Of a stretch of 64,000 bases of DNA, positions 40,379 to 53,054 are shown piece after piece. The notes under the pieces are model-generated. The model was not told where the DNA came from. It did no database searches and worked only from the letters and a program-made list of their open reading frames with translations. Source of the DNA: Symsagittifera roscoffensis (taxonomy: Eukaryota > Xenacoelomorpha > Acoela > Convolutidae). Where the stretch lies: the NCBI RefSeq assembly GCF_963678635.1, contig NW_026970715.1:1-64000 (forward strand), written 5' to 3'. Position 1 is the stretch's first letter, and every line of letters begins with the position of its first letter. A program made the translations under genes and the position numbers.

Positions 40379-40831
40379 GTTTGAAGCAGGGGCGGATCTA
40401 GGATTTTCTCGAGGGGGGGGCGGATTTTCAAAAAAATTCGAAAATTTTGACGACCTTTTTTTTTTTTTTTAGATCGACCAAATTGATTTTTCGAGCTCTC
40501 CCAAAGCAGTGTTTTGCCCCTATTTTGGCTAAATTTTCTGCGCCGCAAGCAAATTTTTGAAAAAACTGTCAAAAAAGCCGTTTTTGGGCACTTTTTGAAA
40601 AATTTTGACAAAAAAATCTCGTTTTTTTTGGCGCGCGCTCCCCCTCAAAGTTAGTATATATTGGCGCCAAAGGCGCCTTTAGAAAAATTTTAGGGTCGGT
40701 CGGGCAAAAATGGATTTCTGAAAAAGTATCAAAAGGGGACCCTTTGGGTCGGCAGGGGGTCGAATCCCTGAGGGGGGGGGCTAAAGCCCCCCCGCTCCCC
40801 CCCCCCCCCTAAATCCGCCCCTGGTTTGAAG
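40379..40831 (+). mobile_element. Intact small hAT element with perfect 8-bp duplication
   Basis: The element 40387-40823 (437 bp) runs from CAGGGGCGGATCTAGG to AAATCCGCCCCTG. GTTTGAAG flanks it on both sides (40379-40386 and 40824-40831). It has no coding capacity. It is the reference copy of the family in this window. Confidence 0.95.
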
Positions 40832-41541
40832 GTCAAAGTTTAGCCAGAAATTCAGCCGGAATACCGAGAAAGAGCTCTAGAAAGTTTTCAGGGCGGCCCA
40901 TTAAAAATTAAATTGGTTTCTATATGATACACTATCAATTTTAGAAATATGTGTTTTGAGGTACCTATTTTTCGACGAAAAACAATTTTGACGGCAAAAC
41001 TCTTCCAACTGCGTACTCTATGTCAAAAAAAATTGGAAGCGTAGCAAACAATCCCCCATGGATGGTTTCGTAGTATTTTTGTTTGTTTTGGAATTCGATT
41101 ATCCTTATTTTAGATGTTAAAGTCTACTAACATGATTTGGTCTGATGAGAACAAAAATGTAAGAAAAAGTTAAAACAGAAAAATACAAAAATACACCTCC
41201 ATATAAGTAACTTGAAAGATTTTGCTGGTTGCGTGGAGCTAAAGCGAAATGAATCAAATTTGATTGAAATACAAAAATGACTATTTTTAGGAAAAAAATC
41301 AAGTCTTCTGGGAAAAGAAGGAGACGGGATTGTTTATTTGTCCGGACGGGCCAATTTTCAACCTAATGGAACGAAGTGGATAGAAGCGGGGTATTGAAAA
41401 GGCTATTCCCCGAAACTGGATAGTCTCTGGAAAAACTAATGAAGACAGTTTAGATAAAGACTCGGTCAACTTTGTTATTGAAACTTTTTGCAGTAAAATG
41501 GTATTTGAACTGAAAAATTCTTTCTTGCTAATTTAAGAGAG

Positions 41542-42885
41542 TACCCACACGGACAAAAATGGTTTCGGATTGACCAAAATCGATTAACAATGTACATTTT
41601 ACGAACTTAAATGGATTTTAAATCGATATATATCAATCTTTTGTGAAAATTATGGATCGATTTAAATGTCTAGAATATCGATTTAAATCGATTTAGATGG
41701 ATTTTTTGACTCACTAAAATCAATCCAAATTTCACTTAACTCAATTTAAATCGATTTAAATCGATCTTTCTTGAAATTTTTGGATCAATTTAAGTGTCTT
41801 AGAATCGATTTATATCAATTTGGATGGATTTTCAGACTCACTTAACTCAATTTTTATGCTAACAAGGCAAAAAAAATACTTTATTAGAGAAAAAAATAAA
41901 ATATTTAATTCTCGACTTTTTCTAAAAAAAAAACACGTGCCAGATGTTATAGAATTCAATAAATTGATCCATAAAAATCAGATTTTAAGCTCGAAAGTAT
42001 GTAATGTAAGCATAGAGCTTTATCGATATTTTGTCCTTTTTATTTGGTCTTTTTTAACATACCATACTCTTAGGATGTAAAATTGAAAATGATAGGCAAT
42101 AAATAAGTGCGAAAAACACTGGAAACCGTTGAAATTCGACAAAAAAATGGACAAAAATTGATTTAAATCCGTTTTAATCCCCTTAAAAACAAAAACAAAT
42201 TAAGACTGGAAAAAATGGATTTAAATCGATTTCAAATCTTTTTGAATCAGAGTTTTCAGCTGGGATTCTTGCTATGCAATTGTAAGCTTGATTATGATTG
42301 GACCAAAATTTAACTACTCATAAGCACAGTTGGCCGAGCGGCATTTGCAAATTTACTATATACAGACTTGCCAGTTGGCGCGGGTTCAAATCCCCCCAAG
42401 CGCAGACCTTGAAACATATAGACCCGAGGGAATATAGCCCAAGTTAATGTTTTTTGGTTCTAATTTGGTTCCGTTTTAATTAAAACTGACCGCCAAGAAG
42501 AGCAATTTGTCTCAAGGACAGTACCGGTTCTTGTGGCTAGCTTGCGCCGAAATAAATTATAATCAGAGCTGAATATTATTGATATTATAAGCTTGGTTTA
42601 TGTGAGCTTTCTAGATTTTGGATTACTTACTGATTATAACGACATGAGTGGTTTGTTTTGCCGAAAATACGAATAAATCTTTTTTTGCCTAAGCAATGTT
42701 TCCCAGTTGCAGAGATTGAGCGCACAGGGATTTAAGATCAAAATAAATTGTTTTTGAATCGATCCAAATCGAACTTTTTTTAAATTAGTCTTTGTACTTT
42801 TTTCTCACTAAAAGCGATTTAAATTTAATCAACGTACTTTTTTCATAGTAAAATTGATCCTAATTCATTTTAATCAGTGCGGGTA
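41542..42885. mobile_element. Probable TA-flanked element with AAATCGATTT motif arrays
   Basis: The left end is TA + CCCACACGGA (41544) and the right end ATCAGTGCGGG + TA (42883). The terminal match is about 8 of 10. The interior is dominated by GATTTAAATCGATTTAAATC words near both ends (41570-41870, 42150-42250, 42740-42870). A tRNA-like segment lies within (42326-42412). Confidence 0.6.
42326..42412 (+). mobile_element. tRNA-like segment, probable SINE head or tRNA pseudogene
   Basis: TGGCCGAGCGG matches the pol III A box and GGTTCAAATCC matches the B box, about 50 bases apart. The long spacing between D and T arms resembles a Leu/Ser-type tRNA. The acceptor arms (GCACAGT against CAAGCGC) pair poorly and the anticodon stem is weak, so this is not a functional tRNA. 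Confidence 0.6.
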
Positions 42886-43243
42886 GAGTCAAAAACTATT
42901 TTACCCTATTTAATTTGTTTTAATTCAAGTCAACATTTCGCATCAAAGTTTTCGAGACATTTGCGTAGCATTTTTTTGAAATCCTTCGCCATTGCAACGA
43001 TCAGTGAAGGTTTCAAAATTTTGAAGAATGATCCTTTTCCTTTGCAATTCATCTCATTTCGGATGTATACGTTGCCTTATGCCCTCTTGACCAGTTCAAA
43101 ACTTGCCGCGGAATCTTTAACTTCGAAATCGGAGCATTCAAAAACTTGAAAACTTTTTAGCCTACATTTTTCTTCCAATCACAGTTTTGTGTACTACGGA
43201 GTATAGCAAAACTGCTTAAAAAATAGTGCAAATTATAAAAAAT

Positions 43244-43633
43244 GTTATGTCTAGGGGCGGATTTAGGGGGGAGGGGCGGGGGTGGACACCTCCTTTCCTC
43301 AGGGATTCGACCCCTTTGTACTATTTGAAGATATCCTATTTTGGTGACGGACCCTAAAACTTATCTAAGGCGCCTTCGACGCCAATATATAGTAACTTTG
43401 AATGGAGAGCTCGCGCCGAAAAAACGCAATTTTTTATTCAAATTTTTCCAAAAAGTGCCTAAAAAAACCTTTTTAGGCCCACTTTTCAAGTTTTGCCTGC
43501 GGCGCAGAAAATTAGTCCAATTGGGACTTTTTGGTGTTTTGGGAGAGCTCGAAAAATGATTTGGTCGAACTAAAAAAGTTTTCGAAAATCCGCCACCTCT
43601 CGAGAAAATCCTAGATCCGCCCCTGGCTAGGTC
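43244..43633 (-). mobile_element. Small hAT element, reverse orientation
   Basis: The element 43252-43625 runs from TAGGGGCGGATTTAGG to CCTAGATCCGCCCCTG. The flanks GTTATGTC and GCTAGGTC agree at 6 of 8 bases. Confidence 0.85.
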
Positions 43634-43766
43634 AAATCTTTCTGATTTTGTTCCGGCCACTTCACTTGAGTGACGAGAAAAAAAATATGGATGCAGTTAG
43701 TCTTATTTCTGCCCAATTTTTTTTAATCTATAAAACTCACAGGAGGTCAAGTCTTGTATCATATAA

Positions 43767-44270
43767 CCCGCACTGAAATTCGGAAAATAGAATCATTTAT
43801 ACTAAACAATATTTAAACGAAATGTCATTATAATCCCTAATCAATGCAAATTTAGGGCAAAAAAATGATTATAATGTCATTATAATCCAGTATTTTTGCA
43901 TTACATTCAATTGAAGACCACTAATTTTTTCTCGGATCTAGGTTTTTCTCCGGGGGGTGGGGGATTTTCAAAGTCTTTTTTTTAGGTCTATCAAATTGAT
44001 TTTCTGAAATCTCTCAAAACACTGAAAAAACCGGGCACTGTTTTGGTCAAACTTTTTTTTTGGAAAATTTTGCTCGCGCTTCCCAGAAAATGCGCCTTTA
44101 AAAAATTTAAGGGTTCTTCAACCAAAGATGGATATCTTAAAATCGTTAAAGCGGGACCCGTTGCGTTGGCAGGGTTTTAAATCCCTGAGGAATAAAGCTT
44201 GAGTCGTGTATTGAATTACTAGAACCAATTAGCTGCCTCACTTCAATTTAAAATGACTTCTTAGTGCGGG
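43767..44270. mobile_element. TA-family inverted-repeat element (504 bp) hosting a hAT fragment
   Basis: The ends are CCCGCACTGAA and TTAGTGCGGG. The interior has ATTATAATGTCATTATAATC words. Positions 43933-44195 are a degraded small hAT element (GGATCTAGGTTTTTCTC ... AATCCCTGAGG) lacking its outer ends, so the hAT copy probably inserted later or was truncated here. Confidence 0.6.
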
Positions 44271-44299
44271 ATAAAGTGTGATTTAATGCGGCCTAGAAA

Positions 44300-46000
44300 A
44301 TTGTTACGAAACAGTTCTTTTCTAACTTGAAGCTGTTCTCAACCGTAAACTTAGAGAGGGGTACTAGCGTTTTTTTCCAAAACAGAAAAGCTCAAGTCTC
44401 TTGATACCGGAAATGTTTGTAACGATCTCAAAATTATCAATGCACTGAGTTCATCTTGAAAAAAAATTTTAAACTATGGTTATATATTATTGGATTTGAA
44501 AATGCCAACATGTTCCACAATATGTTTTTTTTGTTTTGCTCTAATACAAAACTAAAAAACTTTCATTCAGATCAAAAATTTTCTCATCCCATCGAATGCA
44601 TTAAAAAATGCTGATCGCACAGCTTGAAGCATTCTGATTTAAAAAAAATACTATTGCCAAAGAGAGCCAAATAAAATATAAAATGTCTGTATTGTTGATG
44701 GTAAAAACTGAAGAAAGGCGAGAAGACATGAACACACATTCAAATCTTTTTTTATTTTGGTTTTCAATGTTGTTTTCTTATACCAAAAAGGAGTATAAAA
44801 CTATCAAAATAATTCATCATGCTAAACACATTCAATTAAAAATTGATGCCTAAATTTGTAACTCTGATATTGGAAAAAACGTCAGTGATTTTGATTAAAA
44901 AGTTGCGTTTTTAATTTGTAATTAAAAAATTGACTCTCCGGTGGTTTCTCTAGATCAAAGTTACATATTTGAACAAACCTGAGGGAAATTTTACTGTCAT
45001 ACCCATTTTTTAGTTTTCAGAGAAACAGACAAGGAATATACTGGTCTTTTTAAAGCTTCCATACATCTTTTCCTTAGAGACCACCATGTATGATGCGATG
45101 TATGATTTCCTCGGTTACACCATTGTAAAAAAAAATTCTACTAGAAGGAAGATCAAAGTTTTTTGTAAAATACTATATGTGAAAAACTAGTTTCGAACAA
45201 AGTTTTTCATTCCGAGGAACTGTTTCTATAATTTGCATATAAAATGTGCAAAAAACGCATTTTGATGGTTTAAATTTTTCAAAGTTGTTAATGACATCCG
45301 TAAGTGTGAGTTTGTTTAATAATTTTAGCACTGAAGAAATTGATTTGTAAGACTGGATAAAAATACGCTTTGTGTGTTTACTAAAAACACAGATGATTAA
45401 TTTTCCTTTAAAAAATATATGGATGTCACGGATAGTAATGCTTATCTATGGTATTGTGTATGACAAAATTCATGTCGTAATAAAAAAGCTCTATAGTTTA
45501 TGGCAAGTTTATTAATCATTAAAGTTCTTAAATAATTTTTTTGACTTTACCAGTTTTTGAATTGTCAATTGAGCCATCCTAAATGACTGTGTTGTTACAA
45601 AACATTCAACTCCTTTCGAAACAATTTACCTTCAAAAAAGATCTGGTAAATTATTTTTCAGAGCAACAAACACATGTAACATCAATAATTTGCATTTTTG
45701 AACTATTTATAAATTGAAAGTCAGATTTTAGCAAAATTCTTATGACACTTCCTGGGGCACGGCAACTCTTTAGCAAAGTGAGCCAAGTTATCGTTCTCTC
45801 CCGTCTAAATTTACAAGAAGAGTATACAATTAGTATTTCGAAGTTGAAGCATTATAGAAACAGAAAAAAAAATTTAAATTTTTTGTGCAGAATTTTTTAA
45901 ATTTTTGAAATTTTTCCAATTGAAAATATCAAAATTTAATCATCTTAACTAAATAATCAAATTTTTCAACCTGGTTTTTCTCGACAATTTTTTTAAGTGG
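44300..46000. other. AT-rich stretch, nothing recognised
   Basis: No coding signal, repeat family or RNA gene that I can support. Confidence 0.4.
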
Positions 46001-46014
46001 TTCAAATCGAGTTT

Positions 46015-47850
46015 TTTGTTCACAATTTTTTTGCACATAACTGGTTTGTGAACATTTCAGTTTCTGGTTGGTGGGCCTAACTCATCGTTTTGCACTTCAA
46101 TTCTCGCCGTAGTAGTTGTTTCAGCACCTAAGAATCAGGAGGGGGCGTGAGTCGGCGCAAAAAATAGCAGAAACAAAAACTTGTAGACTGTTTTAGAACG
46201 TCTCAAAGAGGTCAACAGTTGTTAGATAATGTTTCAGAAATTTTACATTCTTAACTGTGATTGATTAGTTTCAACGAAATTAATTAAGCTGCATGAACTT
46301 TATAGAGATATGTGTCAAAAACTTGCATGTGCGTTATGTTTGCACTGATTTGTTTAACAGTCTCAGTTTTTCATGTAAGCAAACTTGAGTCCGACAATAA
46401 CTCCATATATACCAAAAAATTGGCACCAAAAAGACTAATTTTAAAACCCATAGCTTGAGAGTTTGCGTTTTAAAATTATTCATCATTGATTTCATGAAAA
46501 ATAGTGGAAGCATCGGTCATTAAGGTGGTCAGTTTGAAAAACTCGGGGCACCAAATTTTTTACTCTGTTCGACCTGTGAAACTACATGGCGGTGAAAAAC
46601 GATCGGCATTATATTACATCAGCTTTTTTCGCAAAAATTCTAAAATAAAAACAAATTGGCAAAACATTTTTTTTCGTTTTTTGGCAATTTGTTACTTTTG
46701 ACCATAAAAATGTGGTATAATATTTCAATGTCAGTTTTTGCAACACACTTAGAGGCTTGGTGTTCCCTTTTCTTTCCTTATAAAATTGCTCTGAATATTT
46801 TTGTGGCTTAAACAGATTTTTTTGATTTTCGAAATTTTCAACTCTCTTATAAAATGTAGGAAAAAAATGTACCAAATGGTATCTACTTATGATTTAAAAC
46901 ATATGTTTACATATAATGTGTTATACTACAATGCGTTGCATTCACTTCACCCACTATGATATTATGTTACGCCGTTCAAAAAAGCTTACAAGAGGGTTAA
47001 ATGGTTGTAATTGTTTGTTGAATCTGCTTCTGCAATCGTCGATCATCAGCTCAAATTCTTTCAGCTGACTTATCTTTTATGCAACGCTAGTTTTAGAGAC
47101 TCAGTAGCGTGCCGAGGGGGGGAACCCTCAACTCTGGCTGCCAACATTTGGTAAAACTTTTTCACGTACGTTTTTCAGTGAATAACCTCAAAACTGTTCT
47201 AAGGGAGTCTTTGGCGCCAATATGACTAATTTTGAGGGGGGAGCGCGCTCGAAAAAACGCCAGTTTTTGGTCAACATTTTGCAAAGAGTGCCTAAAAGGC
47301 GCAAACGTTTTTTAAAGAAAAATAAGGTCCTTACATTATTTTAGGACAGCTCGGAAAGTCAAATTGGTCGACCTAAAAAAAGGTCGACAAAGTTTTCAAA
47401 ATTATCGCTGGTTTCTGCGCATTGTTTTTTGCTTACACTCTCATGCACATAACTGATTTGTGAACTATCGATTGCGTTTACGTAGATCTATAAAGTCGTT
47501 TTGCACTTTAATTCGCGCAATTGTAATTGTTTGAGCACCTTAAAATCAGAAGGAGTGGTGTGAGCAGGCGCCGGAAAAGAGCAGGAACATAATTTTTAGA
47601 CTGATTTTGAACATTGTTAGAAAATGTTTCAAAGGTTTAAAGTCGTACTTGTGCCTGTTGGTTAGCTCTAACAAGATAAATCAAGGTGCCCTAATTTATA
47701 AAGCTAGGTTTCATAAACTAGCATGTGCGTTGAATACGCACTGATCGGCTTAAACGTCTGAGTTTTCCATATAAATAAACTTAGGTAGAACCAGACAAAA
47801 ACTACATAAGTACCAAAAACAATGCATCAAAAACATGTATTTTAAATTGC
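46015..47850 (+). repeat. Diverged direct repeat pair (about 450 bp each)
   Basis: 46015-46470 and 47425-47850 share ordered blocks: GCACATAACTG-TTTGTGAAC, GTCGTTTTGCACTT, AATCAGGAGG/AATCAGAAGG and a shared GCATGTGCGTT word. They are too diverged to be a recent duplication. Confidence 0.65.
47107..47405 (-). mobile_element. Degraded small hAT element
   Basis: Internal family words (TTTGGCGCCAATATGACTAA, AGCGCGCTCGAAAAAACGCC, GGTCGACCTAAAAAAAGGTC) occur in reverse order. Both terminal repeats are worn away. Confidence 0.6.
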
Positions 47851-47899
47851 ATAGCTTAAGGTTTTTTTGATCGAAACAAAATACATTCTTACTCGGTCT

Positions 47900-50800
47900 G
47901 TACTGTTTAAACTTTTCAATAAACAAATTTTCACAAATTGAAATTAAACTCTTTTTTTACCGGAATGGAATGACTTCAATTGAATTACTTTCTTTTGTTG
48001 ATCGACCAGGTTATTCCTCAAGTCGAAGCCTAACAAAATTGCTCGATAAAATTTCTCCACAAAAATATCAATCCCGCAAAATTTTTTGTTTGGTTTTTTG
48101 TTTTCTTTTATAGAGAAAATTTTTCATTCATAACAAAAAATTGTTGAAAAATGAGTATGAGAAAGAAAGTAGGTTTGGAAAAATTACAAAGATCAAATCA
48201 AGTTCTTAAAAATTTTTTGTTCTTGATTTACAATTTTCAATAAGAATAGCAATAGCATCATGATAGAATATAAGGTTCAATTTATATTCGAATAATTGTA
48301 CTTAATCACACACTTGTAGTTTTCACTTGTTTTCAATTTGGCTAAAATATAGAGCAGAATTAAGTTTATTTCAAAAACAGCTGAAACACTAAAAAGAAAG
48401 AAAAAAAAGAGAATGTTGTTTTCACTTTGTTTTTTTGAAGAAAAAAAATAGAAAATCGGTAAAAATTTCTAATTTTTTTTTGTTTAATTTCCCATATCAG
48501 AAAACGCGTCGCTCTTCGAGATAATTTACTACCGATAAAATTTTTTAACATTGTCTTTTGTTTCATATTTTTTACCAATAGCAAGTCTGAATTGTTTCTC
48601 GGATAACTTTCTAGTTTTCTGCCCGATCAAGTTAAACTGTGCGGATTCTGGGAAACAGCGGTCACGGAACTGGCATACTCTTTTAAAATTAAAAATTTAA
48701 TAATGAGTTTCAAATTTAATATGAAATAAAATAACAATTCACAACCAAAAATCATATAACTCACTCAAGAGAAATTTTACAGATAACGTATCAAAAAAGG
48801 TTTTATATTAGTCTCAAAAAGTTTTTGAACGCAACAACCCTAAAATCTTCTCCTTTCAAGAAATAAAATTTCTCACTGACGTTTGAAGGCGCTAGAAGAC
48901 AGGATAAACAAGAATACATACTCTCAGAAAGAAAAGAGATAAGATGTACCGATAGTTTTCTAAACAGAATGAACCGAATCAAGTCCCTTACTAGGTTTGG
49001 AATCTGGGGAACGACTTTCCTTCTGGGACAAACTTGAAATGTCAGATATTGTCGAAATTCATGCTCTTTTCTGTGTTCAAACATTGTGGTGTATGGTTTT
49101 GTTAGCGATGTCAAATCACAACTAGAACGATCTTTTATCAAGTTTCAGCGCACCAAAAAACTGTGTTAAGCTGAGTTCTGATTTTTGTAGGGAAAATTTT
49201 TCAGAAAAACCTTATAAGGCACGGCTTTGATAGCATCCAAGAAGAAGTTATACAGAGAATACTCATTACTTAAAAAGTACTCATACAGGGAAAGTCATAT
49301 AAACAGCTAAATAGGGAAAGTGATGGAACTCTAAAACTAACTCTTTGACTTTGTACAAACCTAGTTTTGTTATAATTGAAAGATTTATTTTTTTACAAGA
49401 ATGTGTTCATCACAATCAGTTCTAGATTGTTTTCATTATTAAACAGGTTATTTGTTCAATAAATTTCTATGCACAATCAATACAAAAAAAAAATCCACAA
49501 AAGAATCCACATTTGTTGTATCATATATTTGTTTGTGGAGCCAAAGCGAGCTGTCATCCACTGCGACTGAAAGATGGAATATATCCAAGTCGGATTCCGA
49601 TAAAAATAGGCAAAAAAGTCCAAAATCCTCCTTAAGTATGTTTGAGGCGTTAGCTGTTTGTAATATCTTGTTTTCTGACACTTGCAACAAAACAAGGTTG
49701 CAGAAAAAGAATCGATACTCTTGATTTTCAATGGAGAAAACTAGTCAAGGGAGAAAACTAGTCCCAGAGATTTCTTGTTTCAAAATTTTTCTGTTTTTAT
49801 CAAGTGACACTGTTGGTAGTCATTCACCTATGAACACCAGTTCATTACGTTCTAAAATCTCTCGAGAAAACTCAAGCTAAATTCTTCAAGGCGCCCCATC
49901 AATTTCCAGATAATCCTCACAATTACTCATTATAATGTTGAGTCAGTGAAAGATCAAAAACCAAATAAAAGTGATTGAGGTAATTTTTAAGCCTCATCGG
50001 AGGACAGTCTTGATCAAAGTGAAGAGTTTGAATCGCTCTGAAGTAGAATTGCTGATTTTGAGTTTTATTATAGTCAACAATGGCAGAATTATTTCTAACA
50101 ATGCTAATTTTTGTTGAAAACCTGAATTAGATTTGTTTTTCATGGACAGCATCAGGACACTCTGCAATTACCAGCCATCGTCTAGCTGCAATTAAGAAAG
50201 ATTTTCTTTTCAAACTGATTTTGATCCGTGTGTTTTACAAATGTTCATTTTTTGCTTTGTTATAACCGTATTTGACCGACTAATTCATTAAACTATCTTA
50301 ACCTAAAGTGTGTAGGGATTCAGACACCAAAAAACGTACAAAATTGAGGCGCATGAGAATTGAACTAAAAACTTAGTGGCTGTCACTTTAGTTGCGAAAA
50401 TAATTCTTACTTTTAGCGAGTAAGCTTTTTCCTAAAATTGCTACTAGGGAGCTCACAAGTTTTTGGTTTGGACCGTTTCAGGTAGCCAGTGAATTTGAAA
50501 CTTTACTTGGATCAGGATTTCGCACTTTTTATTAAATCCGCTTTTTCATCACTTTTTTCATCTTTTTATTTCCCTTTTACTGTTTTAAAAAATTTTGAGA
50601 AATGGATAATTTATGCGCACTAGCCTTATCAAAAAAATTACTGGTTTTTTCACTGGGGCACTCTTGGGAACATTTTTTCGTGCTTTTTCATTGTGATATT
50701 TTTTGAAAAAAATTAGAAAAAAATCCCAAGGTGGAACAACTTTGAATTTTGGTACATAAATTTTTGCCAAAAATCTGATTTACAATGATGATTCACATTG

Positions 50801-51700
50801 ATTTTGTTGCATAATTATGAACTCAAAATTTAATTTATTTTGACACTTATATTAATTTTGTACGGCTCTTTTTCCTTTCATACTTAAAATTTTATAATCA
50901 AAATTACTACAATTGTATGAAAAATGACATGCCGACTAATTAGTCCATGGCAATCATTTTTGTCTTCATAATCAACCTTGTGAAACCAGTCGTTAAAACA
51001 TCAGTGTGGGGGGTGGGGAAGGAAAACAGCCTTTTTACATAGGTTTTGCCCATTATTTGATTTACAATGATGGTTTTCTATGATTTCTACAACATCTGGC
51101 ACTTGTATTTTTGTTTTAAAATTCGATCATAAAATATTTCAACTTTTTTTTTGAATGTTTCAGCAAAAATATCGATACAAGTTTGAATTAGATTTTCAGA
51201 CATTAAACTTCATCTCATCAGTGGTCGTTGAAGAAAGATATAAATGGTTTTCAGCAAGATTCAGATTCGGATGAATTATAGTGAATCTTAATATCTAACC
51301 ACATCGATATAAGTCGAATTTTTAGATGATAAGTTTTAGTTATGAGTTTTTTTCGAGATTTTGTTCAAGGCAGTATAATCTAATCTTAGCCGGTAATATA
51401 TCATGTTGCAAAAATTTTTTGTTGTTTTTCTTATTTCATTTTGCCAAATGGATTTTTTGAGTAGGTGTCAAAACAATGGGCAAAAATTACATCTCGATCA
51501 GTTTCTTCAGACCGAGATACAAGGCAAGTTAAATTTGATAAGTTAAAAAGGAGAAATGAGTTAGTTTGTTCAAGAAAAATAATTTTAATTTGCTCAAATG
51601 TAGGTTTCTATTTGGTTAATTGTCTAAAAAATTGATGATTGGCTCGGCAATCAAAAAGTTTGAAAAAAATCCGAAAAAGGTTGACAAATTGATGCTTCGT
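47900..51700. other. AT-rich stretch without supported genes
   Basis: The few open frames of 60-112 codons are AT-driven, overlap one another on both strands and match nothing I know. Confidence 0.4.
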
Positions 51701-51706
51701 TATATC

Positions 51707-52113
51707 ATCACAGCCAGGGGCGGATCTAGGATTTTCTCGAATGGGGCGGATTTTCAAAAAAATGTCAAAAATTTTGACGACCTTTTTTTTAGGTCACCCA
51801 AATTGATTTCCGCGTTCTCCTAAAGCAATAAAAGAAGCTGTTTTGGCCAAAAAAAAACAGGTAAAAAAAGTTTTTGGGCAATTTTTGGAAAATTTTGACA
51901 AAAAAATGCGTTTTTTTGGCGCGCGCTACTCGTCAAAGTTAGTATAATTTGGCGCCAAAGGCGCCTTTAGAAAAATTTTAGAGTCGGTTGGCCAAAAATT
52001 GATTTCTTAAAAAGTACCAAAGGGGGGAACCTTTGGGTAAACAGGGTGTCGAATCCCAGAGAGAGGGGAGGCGTCCGAATCCCCGCCCCCTTCAATCCGC
52101 CCCTGATCACAGC
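51707..52113 (+). mobile_element. Small hAT element with perfect 8-bp duplication
   Basis: The element 51715-52105 (391 bp) is flanked by ATCACAGC on both sides. It has the same ends and body as the copy at 40387. Confidence 0.95.
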
Positions 52114-52339
52114 GCAATTCAAACCATGCACATGCATTTCCCAATCATGTTGAAAAAATATTTCCGAGAAAAAAAAAGAAAACCTAAGTTTGAGTTGTAT
52201 AACACAAGGTGATAAGAGTCATTTCTTTTGCTTTTGACATTTTATGTTTGATCAGAAAAAAATTTAATTGTTGATCCTGTTCGACATTTGTTTTAATAGG
52301 TGGTTTCTCAATCAATCAAAAGCTACTTCCATCAGAATC

Positions 52340-52460
52340 CCATCGGCAAACCTATTGTCGGAAGAATCTCGAGGCACCAAAGCGTCGACAGAATCTCGGT
52401 GCCCCTCAACATCGCCAGAATCTCGAGGCAAACCAAAGTTGGCAGAATCTCAAGGTAATC
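52340..52460 (+). repeat. GAATCTCGAGGC short tandem repeat, four copies
   Basis: AGAATCTCGAGGCA or close variants recur every 27-35 bases. In the + frame 52268-52492 this gives ESRG-T, ESRC-S, ESRG-P, ESQG-Q. It is either a short coding repeat or a minisatellite; the frame ends at 52492. Confidence 0.7.
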
Positions 52461-53054
52461 AAGAAGTCACACGTTTTTCAAGAATTAAATAAGCTTTAAA
52501 TCAACAATAGGTAGTTTCCACAAAATATAATTCTCTGGTTGTTTGACAAAAGTACTGTCTTTTTTGCACAGTTTTATAGGAAAATCTATAAAAATCTTTT
52601 TGATACCGAAAACTAAACAATCTTTGTTATCTGACCTTGTAAAATCTCAAACGCACTTTGTTTACTGAACTGTCTACGATTAAAACAATCTTCTTTGTGA
52701 ATTCCGATGAAGCCAATAATTTAACGATCGTTGAACCATCGAATGCGCCGCTACGGTACATTTGAGGAGCTTGAGGAAAAAATAACATGGCAAAGAGGTT
52801 ATTATTGCAAAATCGAATACGCTTAGCTAAGTTTCGAGGAAGTTAATTTTGATTCGATCTTGACTGCTTTTTTAAAATCGAAAGAGCGCAAGACCGCCCT
52901 GGTGTTGCTTCTAAAATCTTCATTATTGCTTCACTATTGTTGTTCTCTTCATTATTCTCTTCACTATTGCTTCGAAAGCAAAAGTGCAACCTAATAATTT
53001 AATAGCGGAAGTGCTAGCTAACAAAATTTCTAAAGATCAAACAGCCCAGTCAGA

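Noticed and set aside
42326..42412. Functional tRNA gene
   Set aside because: Boxes A and B are good but the acceptor stem does not pair.
48803..49141. 112-codon minus-strand frame in the 44-51 kb desert
   Set aside because: No motif, no neighbouring exons and AT-driven composition; probably chance.
49448..49731. Overlapping frames on both strands
   Set aside because: Mutually exclusive frames with no similarity to known proteins; likely chance.
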